A DNA stretch of 64,000 bases from an uncultured Steroidobacter sp. (GTDB taxonomy: Bacteria > Pseudomonadota > Gammaproteobacteria > Steroidobacterales > Steroidobacteraceae), in contig NZ_CALFXI010000033.1 in assembly GCF_937958065.1 (NCBI RefSeq), positions 151,064-215,063 of the forward strand, given 5' to 3'. The first letter of the stretch is position 1. Each line of letters starts with the position of its first letter. The notes under the pieces were generated by a model. It was not told the origin of the DNA and did no database searches. It saw only the letters and a list, made by a program, of their open reading frames with translations. Positions 1-8,899 of this stretch are shown here, piece after piece. The position numbers and the translations under genes are program-made.

Positions 1-374
1 GAATGTTCGGTTGGGCAGCGGCACGCGCGGACGACGTCGCGAACCTCATCCCTGCTCGACTTGCCGGCGCCCTGCTTGCCATCGCTGGCGGCGGTGGATT
101 GTTCGTCATGTGGCGCGACGCGCCGAAGCATGCGTCACCCAATGCGGGCTGGCCCGAGGCCGCCATGGCCGGTGCGTTGCGGATTCGGCTCGGCGGTCCG
201 ACCGCTTACGACGGCGTCATGCATGAGCGCCCCGTGTTCGGTGCTGGCTCGTCGCCGACAGTCGATGATCTCAAGCGCGGGCTGCGCATTTATGTGATTG
301 CCTGCGGACTGCTGTGGCTTGCTGCCGCTGCGGCGGCCTTCGCGATGTCACACTGGTTGGGGGCGAACGGCTGA
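1..374 (+). CDS. cobD: Cobalamin biosynthesis protein CobD/CbiB, 3' end (partial)
   Basis: This is the C-terminal ~123 residues of a gene that begins before the window. The conserved PNAGWPEAAMAGAL motif, followed by RLGGP, is the hallmark of CbiB/CobD. That membrane enzyme attaches the aminopropanol arm to adenosylcobyric acid to give adenosylcobinamide (phosphate). A hydrophobic helix close to the C-terminus fits a membrane protein. Its TGA stop overlaps the ATG of cobQ by one base (TGATG), so the two are translationally coupled in a late cobalamin-pathway operon that continues to the left of the window. Confidence 0.9.
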   Translation, partial: MFGWAAARADDVANLIPARLAGALLAIAGGGGLFVMWRDAPKHASPNAGWPEAAMAGALRIRLGGPTAYDGVMHERPVFGAGSSPTVDDLKRGLRIYVIACGLLWLAAAAAAFAMSHWLGANG

Positions 375-1849
375 TGGCGGCGATCATGATCCAAGGCTGC
401 GGATCGGACGTCGGCAAATCGTTGCTCGTCGCCGGACTATGCCGCCTGTTCGCGAATCGCGGTCTGATCGTGCGGCCGTTCAAACCCCAGAACATGTCGA
501 ACAATGCGGCCGTCACTCCGGACGGCGGCGAGATCGGCCGTTCGACGGCATTGCAGGCACTCGCCTGCCGGACGCCGCCAACTGTCGATATGAATCCCGT
601 GTTGTTGAAGCCGCAGAGTGACATCGGCTCGCAACTGATCGTTCGTGGTCGTCGCCAAGGCGTGATGCAGGCGAGTGCGCATGGGCGCGACAAGCGCGAG
701 TTGCTGCAGATCGCGGTCGAGAGTTTTCGTCGACTGCAGCAAGAGTCACAACTCGTAATCGTCGAGGGAGCCGGCAGCCCGGCGGAAACGAATCTGCGAA
801 CGCACGACATCGCGAACATGGGGTTCGCGCATGCGGCCGATGTGCCGGTCGTGCTCGTTGGCGATATCGACCGCGGGCATGTGATTGCTTCTTTGGTTGG
901 CGCACATGCCGTGCTGGACGAGGCGGACCGCGCTCGCATTCGAGGATTCATCATCAACAAGTTTCGTGGCGATGCGAGCTTGTTCGATGCGGGGCTGCGT
1001 ACGATCGAAGATCGCACCGGATGGCAGCGGCTCGGTGTCGTGCCCTGGTTGCATCAGGCCGGCGCGCTGCCTGCCGAAGATGCCATGCAGCTGGATCAAT
1101 CCGGCATCGCGCCGCTGGCCGCCGGTCAAGGTCGCATTCGCATCGTCATTCCTCGGCTGCCTCATATCGCGAACTTCGATGATTTCGATCCGCTGCGTGC
1201 CGAGCCGGGCGTCGAGTTGCTGTTCATTCCGCCGGGCCAGCCGTTGCCGCTCGATGCGACGCTGATCATTCTTCCGGGCAGCAAGGCGACCATCGCCGAT
1301 CTCGGATTCTTCCGCTCGCAAGGCTGGGACATCGATCTGCTCGCCCACGTACGCCGCGGCGGCCACGTACTCGGCATCTGCGCGGGGTATCAAATGCTCG
1401 GGAATCTCGTGCTCGACCCGCAGCGCATCGAAGGCCCCCAAGACTCCGCTCGTGGCCTCGGCCTGCTCGATATCACCACGACCATGACCGACAACAAACA
1501 ACTCCGCGCCATCACCGGCACGGATGCCCTGACCGGCTCCGCTGTGAGCGGCTACGAAATGCACCTCGGCCTCTCCACCGGCCCGGCCACAGCGCATCCA
1601 TTGATCCGCTTCGACGACGGCACCACCGACGGCGCCCTCTCCCCCGACACCCGCATCCTCGGCTGCCACATCCACGGCCTGTTCCACGCCCCGGCCTTCC
1701 GCTCGGCGTTCCTCTCACGGCTGGGTGTCCAGTCCAACCATGAGAACTATGCTCATCGAGTGGAGCAGTCGCTCGACTCGGTCGCGAGTCAGCTCGAGCA
1801 ATCGTTGGACATCGAGGGCCTCGCGAGAATTGCCAGGGTGCCTGAGTAG
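374..1849 (+). CDS. cobQ: Cobyric acid synthase (glutamine-hydrolysing)
   Basis: It amidates adenosylcobyrinic acid a,c-diamide at four positions, using glutamine and ATP. The N-terminus carries the P-loop-like GCGSDVGKS and then KPQNMSNN, both typical of CobQ/CbiP. The C-terminal half is a class I glutamine amidotransferase with nucleophile Cys336 in GICAGYQMLG and the triad histidine near residue 434 in CHIHGLF. At 491 residues it is close to the usual ~500. An upstream in-frame start exists at 314, but ATG 374, overlapping the cobD stop, gives the N-terminus expected for the family. It is cytoplasmic. Confidence 0.95.
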   Translation: MAAIMIQGCGSDVGKSLLVAGLCRLFANRGLIVRPFKPQNMSNNAAVTPDGGEIGRSTALQALACRTPPTVDMNPVLLKPQSDIGSQLIVRGRRQGVMQASAHGRDKRELLQIAVESFRRLQQESQLVIVEGAGSPAETNLRTHDIANMGFAHAADVPVVLVGDIDRGHVIASLVGAHAVLDEADRARIRGFIINKFRGDASLFDAGLRTIEDRTGWQRLGVVPWLHQAGALPAEDAMQLDQSGIAPLAAGQGRIRIVIPRLPHIANFDDFDPLRAEPGVELLFIPPGQPLPLDATLIILPGSKATIADLGFFRSQGWDIDLLAHVRRGGHVLGICAGYQMLGNLVLDPQRIEGPQDSARGLGLLDITTTMTDNKQLRAITGTDALTGSAVSGYEMHLGLSTGPATAHPLIRFDDGTTDGALSPDTRILGCHIHGLFHAPAFRSAFLSRLGVQSNHENYAHRVEQSLDSVASQLEQSLDIEGLARIARVPE

Positions 1850-1949
1850 CCGCGGACGACATTCTCTATTCAAGAATAGCGAACGCACCCTGCCACGCCC
1901 CGCATAGAGCCTTGATTCCACTCGGCCTACGGCTTCAGACCTCAAGAGA

Positions 1950-1972
1950 AATTTGTGCGATTGGCGCAAATT
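1950..1972. repeat. Inverted repeat in the cobQ-pduO gap
   Basis: AATTTGTGC and GCGCAAATT flank a 5-nt loop and form a 9-bp stem with one G-U pair. No T-run follows, so it is not a clear terminator. A smaller palindrome, CTATTC-AA-GAATAG, lies at 1866-1879. The 199-bp gap shows no recognisable cobalamin riboswitch core. These could be protein-binding sites or mRNA structure; I cannot tell which. Confidence 0.3.
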
Positions 1973-2048
1973 CATAGCCGCGACCCGATTCGACATTCCC
2001 GCCCGATCCGGGCAAGGTTAGCGTTTCGATCACATTGACGAGTCAGCC

Positions 2049-2621
2049 ATGGGCCACCGCCTCTCGAAGATCTACACACGCACCGGCGACGACGGCACGA
2101 CCGGATTGGGGGATGGGACGCGCGTCGAGAAGACGCATGCGCGCATCGAGGCGTATGGGACGGTGGATGAGGCGAACAGTGCGATCGGGATGATTCTGGC
2201 CGTTCCGAACCTGCCGACCGACGTGGCGGATGCGCTGACCCGGATTCAGCACGAGCTGTTCGACCTGGGCGGTGAGCTGGCGGTGCCGGGGTATCGGGTG
2301 ATCACGACCGGGCACATCGATGCACTGGAGGACACGCTGGAAAAGTTCAACGAGCCGCTGCCGCCGTTGAAGGAATTCATTCTGCCCGGTGGCGGCCCGG
2401 CGGCCGCGGCTTGCCATCTCGCGCGGGCCATCACGAGACGGGCGGAGCGCTGCTCGTGGGCGGCGTCGAAGCAGGAAGAGATCGCGCCGGAAGTGACGCG
2501 CTATCTGAATCGCCTGTCCGATCTGCTCTTCGTCATCGCGCGAGTGCTGGCGCGGCACGAGAACGGGCAGGAAGTGCTGTGGAAGAAAACCGTGCCGGTC
2601 AGTTCAAAGCCAGCACGCTGA
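2049..2621 (+). CDS. pduO: PduO-type ATP:cob(I)alamin adenosyltransferase
   Basis: It transfers the 5'-deoxyadenosyl group from ATP to cob(I)alamin, giving coenzyme B12. The N-terminal ATP-binding segment TRTGDDGTTGLGDG, the VDEANSAIG motif and the C-terminal RRAERCSWA helix identify the PduO/MMAB family, and 190 residues is the usual length. It follows cobQ after a 199-bp gap and so may have its own promoter. The last 23 bp overlap the convergent sheath-like gene on the other strand. Which B12 enzyme it serves cannot be read from this window. Confidence 0.95.
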   Translation: MGHRLSKIYTRTGDDGTTGLGDGTRVEKTHARIEAYGTVDEANSAIGMILAVPNLPTDVADALTRIQHELFDLGGELAVPGYRVITTGHIDALEDTLEKFNEPLPPLKEFILPGGGPAAAACHLARAITRRAERCSWAASKQEEIAPEVTRYLNRLSDLLFVIARVLARHENGQEVLWKKTVPVSSKPAR

Positions 2622-4242
2622 TCAGATCATCCTTGGGCGTGAGCCGGAGTGTGATTTCCTGCTCCAGCTCGCGCGACACCACCAAGGTGGCCTCGAAGCG
2701 ATTGACCATCACGGGTTTCACGGTCGAACCGCCCGGCCGGTGCGTCAGCATGAAACTGTGATACGCACCGGCGTGCGTAGCCGCGAACTGCACGAGGATG
2801 TTGATGCCGTCGGCGTCGTCATCGTTGATGCGTTCGTCGCAAATGACCAGAAACGCCTGATCGGGCGGCACTGACGCGAACGCACCCGCACTGCGCAACT
2901 CGCTCAGGAAATTGGCGACCTGTCGCGACACGCGCACCCAAGTGCTCGCGGCGTTGGGCAGGCCCGCACACCAGCGCGTACCGCGCTCGATGGCATTGAT
3001 GACGAACAGCGCGAAACGACGCTGTGCCAGATAAGACCAATCCGAAGACGCGCTCGCGCCGCACGCCAGCGTCCGCAGCGCGGGCCATTCGCGATCCGGA
3101 TTGCGCACCGACTGCAGCACGTTGACGCCGAGCGATGCGAGCAGCCAGCGATCCGAGCTGTCGACGTCTTTCGCCAGCTTGGCACTCGACCGCAGCATCG
3201 GCTCGGGCTCGCGCTCCGACAGAGCCGCCGCGACGGCCTCACCCGAACGCGACAGCAATCCGGCGACCGCGCCGCCATTCCCGAAAACTTCAACGCGGCC
3301 TCGCAGCCGATCCATCGCGGAGATCCGCGGGAAGAACATCAGCGCATTGTCACTACGGAAGTCGAGGGCCTTGAGCGAACGGATCGCCTCGGGCGCACTT
3401 TCCCAGGACGACGGCGGATCGACGATGAGCATGGCCCGCTTGTCCCGGCAAAACCGGGTCGCGACCAGCAATGCGCTCACGCCCACATCGATGACTCGCG
3501 CCAGCGGCGGGATATAGACGAACGCCAGGTCATCGACGCTTTCCAATGCAAACAAACCCGTGCCCCGGGCGGCCGAACCGATCACGTCATAGTCGGTGAT
3601 GGGCTTGCCATCGTCGCCATCGGGATTGGAGCTCACATAGCCCACCGGCAGATTCGTGCCGGGCATGAGCGTGCGATCGGGCCGGATCAGCGGCACCTCG
3701 CCGCGCACCCGCATCAAATCCGACTCCAGCAACACCGAAGTGATGAAACGCGGCGACTGCGGATCCACCGACAGACCGCGAAACGTTTCCTGCTCCTCGA
3801 CCCGCTCCGAGCCGGGCGAGCGCACGCGTTGGATGACCAGGTTGAAGCTGTGTTCGTCGTTGTTATCGACGTGGTCGTAATCGACCGAGGCCCGCAGGAA
3901 CTCGCGGGTTCCGGGCGCCTGCGCTTCCAGGCGCAACGTTTCGCGACCGCACTTCAAGGACAGCGTAACCGGCGCCGCACCGTTCGCAACCCGAACGATC
4001 ACCGCCTGCCGGCCGCCCTGCTCGAAGAAATGCTCGACTGCGTAGGACAGCGGGCTGGGCTGCCACAAGCCGCCGAAGTGCTGCTGAAAGTCCGCGAAAC
4101 TGCGGACGATGATGGGTCGATGCAGCGGGCCGCGAAGAGTACGACCGACGAATGCGGTCAGTTGCGCACTGGCGCGCGCAATGGGCTGTTCCGCACTCGA
4201 CGTTGCCGCGAACTGGATACCAGCGAGCGTTTGCTCCCGCAC
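2599..4242 (-). CDS. Orphan contractile-tail sheath protein
   Basis: The 547-residue protein resembles tail sheath proteins of contractile phages and injection systems (phage sheath family). The N-terminus has the sheath signature FVGRTLRGPLHRPIIV, SFADFQQHFGG, then LSYAVEHFFEQGGRQAVIVRV. The C-terminus has the matching fold GVNVLQS..., SDWSYLAQRRFALFVINAIE, WVRVSRQVANFLSELR, then QAFLVICDERIND. Start is GTG with a strong GGGGAGG ribosome site. No tube, baseplate, spike, ATPase or holin gene lies nearby, so it cannot be a complete injection particle here. It sits 51 bp downstream of the YpfJ-like gene and may share its transcript. The family call is firm; the role is unknown. Confidence 0.85.
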   Translation of the reverse strand: MREQTLAGIQFAATSSAEQPIARASAQLTAFVGRTLRGPLHRPIIVRSFADFQQHFGGLWQPSPLSYAVEHFFEQGGRQAVIVRVANGAAPVTLSLKCGRETLRLEAQAPGTREFLRASVDYDHVDNNDEHSFNLVIQRVRSPGSERVEEQETFRGLSVDPQSPRFITSVLLESDLMRVRGEVPLIRPDRTLMPGTNLPVGYVSSNPDGDDGKPITDYDVIGSAARGTGLFALESVDDLAFVYIPPLARVIDVGVSALLVATRFCRDKRAMLIVDPPSSWESAPEAIRSLKALDFRSDNALMFFPRISAMDRLRGRVEVFGNGGAVAGLLSRSGEAVAAALSEREPEPMLRSSAKLAKDVDSSDRWLLASLGVNVLQSVRNPDREWPALRTLACGASASSDWSYLAQRRFALFVINAIERGTRWCAGLPNAASTWVRVSRQVANFLSELRSAGAFASVPPDQAFLVICDERINDDDADGINILVQFAATHAGAYHSFMLTHRPGGSTVKPVMVNRFEATLVVSRELEQEITLRLTPKDDLISVLALN

Positions 4243-4293
4243 CGTACCTCCCCAGGTGTGTGCGGAGCGTAAGTTAGCATATGTTTTGACGCG

Positions 4294-5136
4294 TTAAAGT
4301 GATTTCGCCGCGAAAGTATCGCAAGCCTGCAGCGAGCCGCTCTCCAGACCGCGTTTGAACCATCGCACCCGCTGTTCCGAGCTGCCGTGAGTAAACGATT
4401 CCGGCGCCACATAGCCGCGCGCCTGTTTTTGCAGCCGGTCGTCGCCGATGGCCGCGGCCGCGTTCAAACCTTCCTCGATGTCACCTTGCTCGAGCAGCTG
4501 CCGGGAGCGATCGGCGTTGTGCGCCCAGATGCCGGCGAAACAATCGGCTTGCAGTTCCTGCTTCACCGACAAGGCATTCGCCTCGACTTCACTGGCCCGT
4601 TGACGGTCCGCCATGTTGCGCTCCGAGATGCCCAACAGGGTCTGCACGTGATGGCCGATCTCATGGGCGACCACATACGCCTGCGCGAAGTCGCCCGGCG
4701 CGCCGAAGCGGTTTTGCAGTTCCTGATAGAACGACAGATCGATGTAGACCTTGTGATCGCCAGGGCAGTAGAACGGCCCGACCGCCGCCTCCGCGAATCC
4801 GCAGGCGGACTCCACCGCGCCGGAGAACAACACCAGGCGCGGTTCTTCGTAGGTTCGCCCCATCTGGTCGAAGATGTCGCCCCAGGTTTGTTCGGTGTCG
4901 GCCAGCACCACGCTGACGAACTCGCGCAGCTGCGCCTCCTCGGGACTTTCCTGATACGGCCCCTGTTCGGAAGTGGGCGCCGAAGGCTGCACTCCCTGCA
5001 GGACCACCGACGGATCCTGGCCGAAATAGATGGCGATCAGCGCCAGCACGATGGTGCCGATGCCGCCGGCCCGTCCAAAACGGACTCCACGCCGGTCTTC
5101 GATGTTCGAGCTGCCTTGCCGACCTTGCCAACGCAT
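4294..5136 (-). CDS. ypfJ: YpfJ-family putative neutral zinc metallopeptidase
   Basis: The 280-residue protein has a short charged N-terminus, one membrane helix at about residues 25-40 (GIGTIVLALIAIYFG) and a zincin motif HEIGHH at 158-163. A conserved Cys-containing segment (CGFAEAAVGPFYCPGD, 112-127) precedes the motif. This matches the YpfJ/KPN-type metallopeptidase family, whose substrates are not established. It is probably anchored in the inner membrane with the peptidase domain outside the cytoplasm. It is followed at 51 bp by the sheath-like gene. Confidence 0.88.
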   Translation of the reverse strand: MRWQGRQGSSNIEDRRGVRFGRAGGIGTIVLALIAIYFGQDPSVVLQGVQPSAPTSEQGPYQESPEEAQLREFVSVVLADTEQTWGDIFDQMGRTYEEPRLVLFSGAVESACGFAEAAVGPFYCPGDHKVYIDLSFYQELQNRFGAPGDFAQAYVVAHEIGHHVQTLLGISERNMADRQRASEVEANALSVKQELQADCFAGIWAHNADRSRQLLEQGDIEEGLNAAAAIGDDRLQKQARGYVAPESFTHGSSEQRVRWFKRGLESGSLQACDTFAAKSL

Positions 5137-5219
5137 GACGCCATGCCCCGCCGAGTTTGTTTGTCGGTAGAGGTTATACGGCCTGCGACGGCCAGGGTTC
5201 CAGTCGATTTGCCGGGAGG

Positions 5220-6398
5220 TTACGCGGCCAGCTGTTTGGGCCGGCCTCCAACGAGCGAGGAATACAGCTCGGCCATGCGTGTCGCCATCGCCGTGGCGGA
5301 CCAGGTCGAAGCGTAACTGCGCGCTTCGGCGGACATGGCGCGACGGCGGGCCGGATCGTTGAGCAGCTCGACCACCAGAGTTGCAAAGCCCTCTTCATCG
5401 TCCGGTGCCACGCGTGCACCGCGCTCCGGCGTCACGATGTCGGCAGTGCCCATGTACGCGGTGGAAACGACCGGCGTGCCGCAGGCCATCGCCTCCAGCA
5501 GCACCAGACCTTGGGTTTCTGTCTTGGAGGAAAACACGAACAGGTCGCCGGCGCTGTAACAGTCCGGCAGCTCGCGTTCGCGCGACAGGTAGCCGACGAA
5601 GCGAACGTTCGCCGACAGCTGCAACGATTCAACGTACGACTTGCAGTGATCGAGCGCGGGCCCTTCGCCGGCCACGACCAGCATGGTCTCCGGCTTGCGC
5701 TGCACGACCCGAACGAACATTCGCAACAGGAAGTCGATGTTTTTTTCGTGAGCGATGCGCCCGACGTGCACCAGCGTCGGCCGATCGGCGGGAATGCCGA
5801 GCCGCTCGCGAAACCGAAGGCCCTCACCGCCGGCGAAACGTTCCATCTCCATGCCGGTGGGAATGATGTGCATGGGACAGCGCACGCCATAATCTGCCAA
5901 CGCCTTCTGCATGGCCATCGACGGCACGACCAGCGCATCGAGCGCCGAGCATTGCGATACGGTGAAGCGGCGCGCGACGAAGCGCATCACCGCCCGCGGA
6001 ATCAGCGGCACGTAATGATGCAGATACTCTTCGAAGTAAGTGTGATACGTCTCGATCACAGGGATACCGAGCTGCCGGGCAACGCTGACGCCGTAATAGT
6101 GAGCGATGAACGGCGTCTGGACGTGCACGAGATCGAAGCCGCCGCGCTTCAGCTGCGGCCGCAGCGAGCGCAGCGCGCCCTGTCTCAAGATGCGATCTTC
6201 GGGATCCCGGGGCAGATATCGGGAAGGCACGCGGATGATGGGCTCCTGGCCCGCGTCCGAATAATCGACCGGATACTCGGGCGCGACCAGCACGGTTTCA
6301 TGCCCGGCCGCGTGCAGGCCGCGGCGGAAGGTCTGGATCGAGGTGGAAACGCCATTGATGCGCGGAAAATAAACATCCGAGATCATCAGGATGCGCAT
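5220..6398 (-). CDS. GT4-type glycosyltransferase
   Basis: Retaining GT-B glycosyltransferase of family 4 type, 392 residues from the start chosen here. The N-terminus MRILMISDVYFPRINGVSTS is the classic acceptor-domain opening. The donor domain has VHVGRIAHEKNIDFLL and an EX7E motif within ETQGLVLLEAMACGTP. The frame is open further upstream, but that extension is arginine-rich with no domain, so the start at 6398 is preferred. Relatives transfer mannose or glucose to lipids. Acceptor and donor cannot be told from sequence, and no polysaccharide cluster surrounds it. Confidence 0.9.
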   Translation of the reverse strand: MRILMISDVYFPRINGVSTSIQTFRRGLHAAGHETVLVAPEYPVDYSDAGQEPIIRVPSRYLPRDPEDRILRQGALRSLRPQLKRGGFDLVHVQTPFIAHYYGVSVARQLGIPVIETYHTYFEEYLHHYVPLIPRAVMRFVARRFTVSQCSALDALVVPSMAMQKALADYGVRCPMHIIPTGMEMERFAGGEGLRFRERLGIPADRPTLVHVGRIAHEKNIDFLLRMFVRVVQRKPETMLVVAGEGPALDHCKSYVESLQLSANVRFVGYLSRERELPDCYSAGDLFVFSSKTETQGLVLLEAMACGTPVVSTAYMGTADIVTPERGARVAPDDEEGFATLVVELLNDPARRRAMSAEARSYASTWSATAMATRMAELYSSLVGGRPKQLAA

Positions 6399-6472
6399 GC
6401 CGGCACTCGCGACTAACGATGCCGCGGAGCCTAGGGCGTTTACATGACGTTTCGATGAAACGCGCCGCCGCC

Positions 6473-6512
6473 AAAGAAAAACGGCGACCCGGTCCGCAAA
6501 CCAGGCCGCCGT
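6473..6512 (-). terminator. Intrinsic terminator after htpX
   Basis: Read on the minus strand, an ACGGCGGCC...GGTCGCCGT stem of about 9 bp (one bulge) is followed by TTTTTCTTT. It lies just downstream of the htpX stop and upstream of the glycosyltransferase, so it should end htpX transcription. Confidence 0.6.
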
Positions 6513-6535
6513 CGTAGAGAAACGGACTGCGCTGT

Positions 6536-7420
6536 TTATGCCGCCTGGCGCAGGGCGGCGATGCGCTCTTCCAGCGGCGGGTGGGTCATGAACAGACGCT
6601 TCAGACCGCCGGGCGCTTTCTCGGTGCTGATGCCGAAGGCCTGCATCGAATCCGGCAGCGGCGTGGAATGCGCATGACGCAGGCGTTCCAGCGCGCCGAT
6701 CATGCTCTCGCGGCCGGCCAGCTGCGCACCGCCCGAATCGGCACGGAACTCGCGACGACGCGAGAACCACATGACGATCATGCTGGCGAGAATGCCCAGC
6801 ACCAGCTGCGCGATGATGGTCGTGATCAGGAACGCCGGACCATGGCCACGCTCGGTCTTGAACACGACGCGGTCTACCGTGTAGCCGATCACCCGCGACA
6901 GGAACACGACGAAGGTGTTCACCACGCCCTGGATCAACGTCAGCGTGACCATGTCGCCATTCGCGACGTGACTGACTTCATGCGCGAGCACGGCTTCGGC
7001 TTCGCGTTGTGACATGCCGCGCAGCAGCCCGCTGCTGACTGCCACGAGGGCGTTGTTGCGGTTTGCGCCGGTCGCGAACGCGTTCATGTCGGGCGCGTCG
7101 AAGATGCCGACTTCAGGCATGCCGATGCCGGCGGCCTGTGCCTGCTTGCGCACGGTCTCGACCAGCCACGCCTCGGTGGCGTTGCTCGGCTGCTCGATCA
7201 CTCGCACGCCCATGCTCTGCTTGGCGACGAACTTCGACATCGCCAGCGAGATCAGCGAGCCGGTGAAACCGACGATCGCCGAGAACACCAGCAGGTTGTT
7301 GAAGTCGAGGCCGGTGCCTTGCTCGTTGAGGATGCGATCCACGCCGAGCAGGCGCAGGGTGACGCTGAGGACCAGCAGGATGGCCACGTTGGTGGCGACG
7401 AACAGAGCTATGCGTTTCAT
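6536..7420 (-). CDS. htpX: Membrane protease HtpX
   Basis: Heat-shock-linked M48 zinc metalloprotease of the inner membrane that works beside FtsH in membrane-protein quality control. It has 294 residues (usual ~290). Two N-terminal membrane helices (about 5-25 and 43-60), the zinc motif HEVSH at 147-151 followed by ANGD, two more helices (about 160-215) and the third ligand region EFRADSGGAQLAG all match. The gene appears monocistronic, with a terminator just after it. No heat-shock promoter was identified. Confidence 0.96.
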   Translation of the reverse strand: MKRIALFVATNVAILLVLSVTLRLLGVDRILNEQGTGLDFNNLLVFSAIVGFTGSLISLAMSKFVAKQSMGVRVIEQPSNATEAWLVETVRKQAQAAGIGMPEVGIFDAPDMNAFATGANRNNALVAVSSGLLRGMSQREAEAVLAHEVSHVANGDMVTLTLIQGVVNTFVVFLSRVIGYTVDRVVFKTERGHGPAFLITTIIAQLVLGILASMIVMWFSRRREFRADSGGAQLAGRESMIGALERLRHAHSTPLPDSMQAFGISTEKAPGGLKRLFMTHPPLEERIAALRQAA

Positions 7421-7451
7421 AAAGTGACTCTAGGTCGGTGGATCGATTCCT

Positions 7452-7483
7452 GGGGACACGTCAAATACAGGGTCAAACTCTGA
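7452..7483. repeat. REP-like half-site (possible RAYT/IS200-type relic)
   Basis: The stretch GGGGACACGTCAAATACAGG, continuing GTCAAACTCTGA, resembles a sequence I recall as common at the ends of IS200-like/RAYT-associated repeats in proteobacteria. The usual second arm is not adjacent and no transposase gene is present. If correct, it is a relic. A database search would settle it. Confidence 0.4.
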
Positions 7484-7537
7484 GCACAACGGACACGCGG
7501 GAACATCGAACGCAGCTAACCTGCGCACGATATGCGG

Positions 7538-7569
7538 CCGGACGCCCGCCGCTTCAAGCGGGCGCCCGG
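7538..7569 (-). terminator. Strong hairpin after the L,D-transpeptidase gene
   Basis: CCGGACGCCCGC pairs with GCGGGCGCCCGG (11 of 12 bp) around an 8-nt loop, 19 bp beyond the stop of the transpeptidase gene. The minus-strand sequence after the stem has no T-run, so it is a weak or Rho-assisted terminator at best. Confidence 0.4.
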
Positions 7570-7587
7570 TCGCAGGCAACGAGGGAC

Positions 7588-8829
7588 TCAGGAGCCGCTG
7601 GCGGCGCCAGCAGGCTTCGCGGCAGTCTTTTTGACTTTGGGCGGCGTCTTCTTGGGCAACGGCAGACCGTTGCGCACCGCTTCGAATTCTTCGGCGAGGA
7701 ACAGACCTTCTTCGGTGTAGTTCCAGGTGGCGCCCTGGGGCACCCGATTCTCGACGTGGCGGGCCTTGGCGAGATAGCTCTCGACCGTCACGTCCCGGCG
7801 CGAGATCGGCATCGCGATGCCACGCGCCTCCGCGATGATTTGATTCAGCAACTCGAGGTCGACGGCCGCGCCGTGCTGTTGCAGCTTCTGAGACAGCTTG
7901 TCGTTGATGCCGGCGGTGAGCAGCTCCTCGGCGCCCTTGGGATGTTCGCGTTCGTCATCCTCGAGCACCGGGAACACCTGCACGTACATCGCATCCTTCT
8001 GCCAGCCGAACACGAACGGCTGGTTGACGACCGTCACCTTGGTGCCGACCGGAACCTGGTCGTACAGATCGGCGATGTCTTCCGGATAGAAGCGAATGCA
8101 GCCGTGGCTGGAGCGCATGCCCACACCGTACGGCTTGTTGGTGCCGTGAATCAGATAGCTGGGCCAGCCCAGCGTCATCTTGTAAGCGCCCAGCGGATTG
8201 TCCGGGCCCGGCGGGACGCGCGCGGGCAGCGGATCGCCGTTTTCCTTGTGCTCCTTGCGCACCGACAGCGGCGGCGTCCAGGTCGGGTTCTTTTGCTTGC
8301 TGACCACCTTGGTGGTGCCTTCCGGCGTCTGCCAGCCGATCTTGCCGATGCCGATCGGATGGGTGATGACGGTGCGCATGCCGTCATCGACTTCGCCCTT
8401 CTTCAGCTTGGGCGGCTTGGGGAAGTAATAGACGCGCAGCTGTGCAAGATTTACCACCAGGCCTTCGCGAGGCGCGTCGGGCAGCACGAACTGCGTCGGC
8501 ACCACGATCTCGCGCCCGACGCCCGGCAGCCACGGATCGACGCCGGGATTGGCACGGAGAATCTCCTCGTAGCCGACGTTGAAGCGCCGCGCGATGTCGG
8601 ACAGCGTGTCCTCGCCCTGTACACGCGTGATCTGCACCTGGCCGACAACTTCGTCGTGCGCGGGATCGAAGCGGAATTCATGCGTGGCGAGCGGGGCCTC
8701 GATGGGCGGCGGCGGGGGCGGAGGCGGAGGCGGCGGTTCGACCGGACGGGGGAGCTGGCAACCGGCGGCTACCAGAGCCGCTGCCAGGACCACCAGACGG
8801 CTCAAGCCGGAACGGATCGACGGATTCAT
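7588..8829 (-). CDS. LysM-containing L,D-transpeptidase lipoprotein (YkuD/ErfK family)
   Basis: Periplasmic cell-wall cross-linking enzyme or Braun-lipoprotein-type ligase. The 413-residue form starting at MNPSIRSG has a signal peptide and lipobox ending at Cys24 (LVAAGC). A run of about eleven prolines (32-42), a LysM domain (about 66-112) and a YkuD catalytic domain follow. The active-site motif is SHGCIR, with Cys244 and His242. An extra 20 residues upstream are possible but would spoil the signal peptide. Relatives form 3-3 cross-links or anchor lipoproteins; which applies here is unknown. The poly-proline linker probably spans from the membrane to the wall. Confidence 0.92.
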   Translation of the reverse strand: MNPSIRSGLSRLVVLAAALVAAGCQLPRPVEPPPPPPPPPPPIEAPLATHEFRFDPAHDEVVGQVQITRVQGEDTLSDIARRFNVGYEEILRANPGVDPWLPGVGREIVVPTQFVLPDAPREGLVVNLAQLRVYYFPKPPKLKKGEVDDGMRTVITHPIGIGKIGWQTPEGTTKVVSKQKNPTWTPPLSVRKEHKENGDPLPARVPPGPDNPLGAYKMTLGWPSYLIHGTNKPYGVGMRSSHGCIRFYPEDIADLYDQVPVGTKVTVVNQPFVFGWQKDAMYVQVFPVLEDDEREHPKGAEELLTAGINDKLSQKLQQHGAAVDLELLNQIIAEARGIAMPISRRDVTVESYLAKARHVENRVPQGATWNYTEEGLFLAEEFEAVRNGLPLPKKTPPKVKKTAAKPAGAASGS

Positions 8830-8899
8830 AGGGATACTTATTACCCTATCGAGCCGCTCTTTTCCATTTCCGCCCCTGTTCAGCGCCACTAATGACCCC

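Noticed and set aside
1850..2048. Cobalamin riboswitch before pduO
   Set aside because: I looked for the conserved B12-box core and did not see it; only two small inverted repeats occur.
6399..6770. N-terminal extension of the glycosyltransferase
   Set aside because: The extra 124 residues are arginine-rich shadow sequence without a domain; MRILMISDVY is the standard family start.
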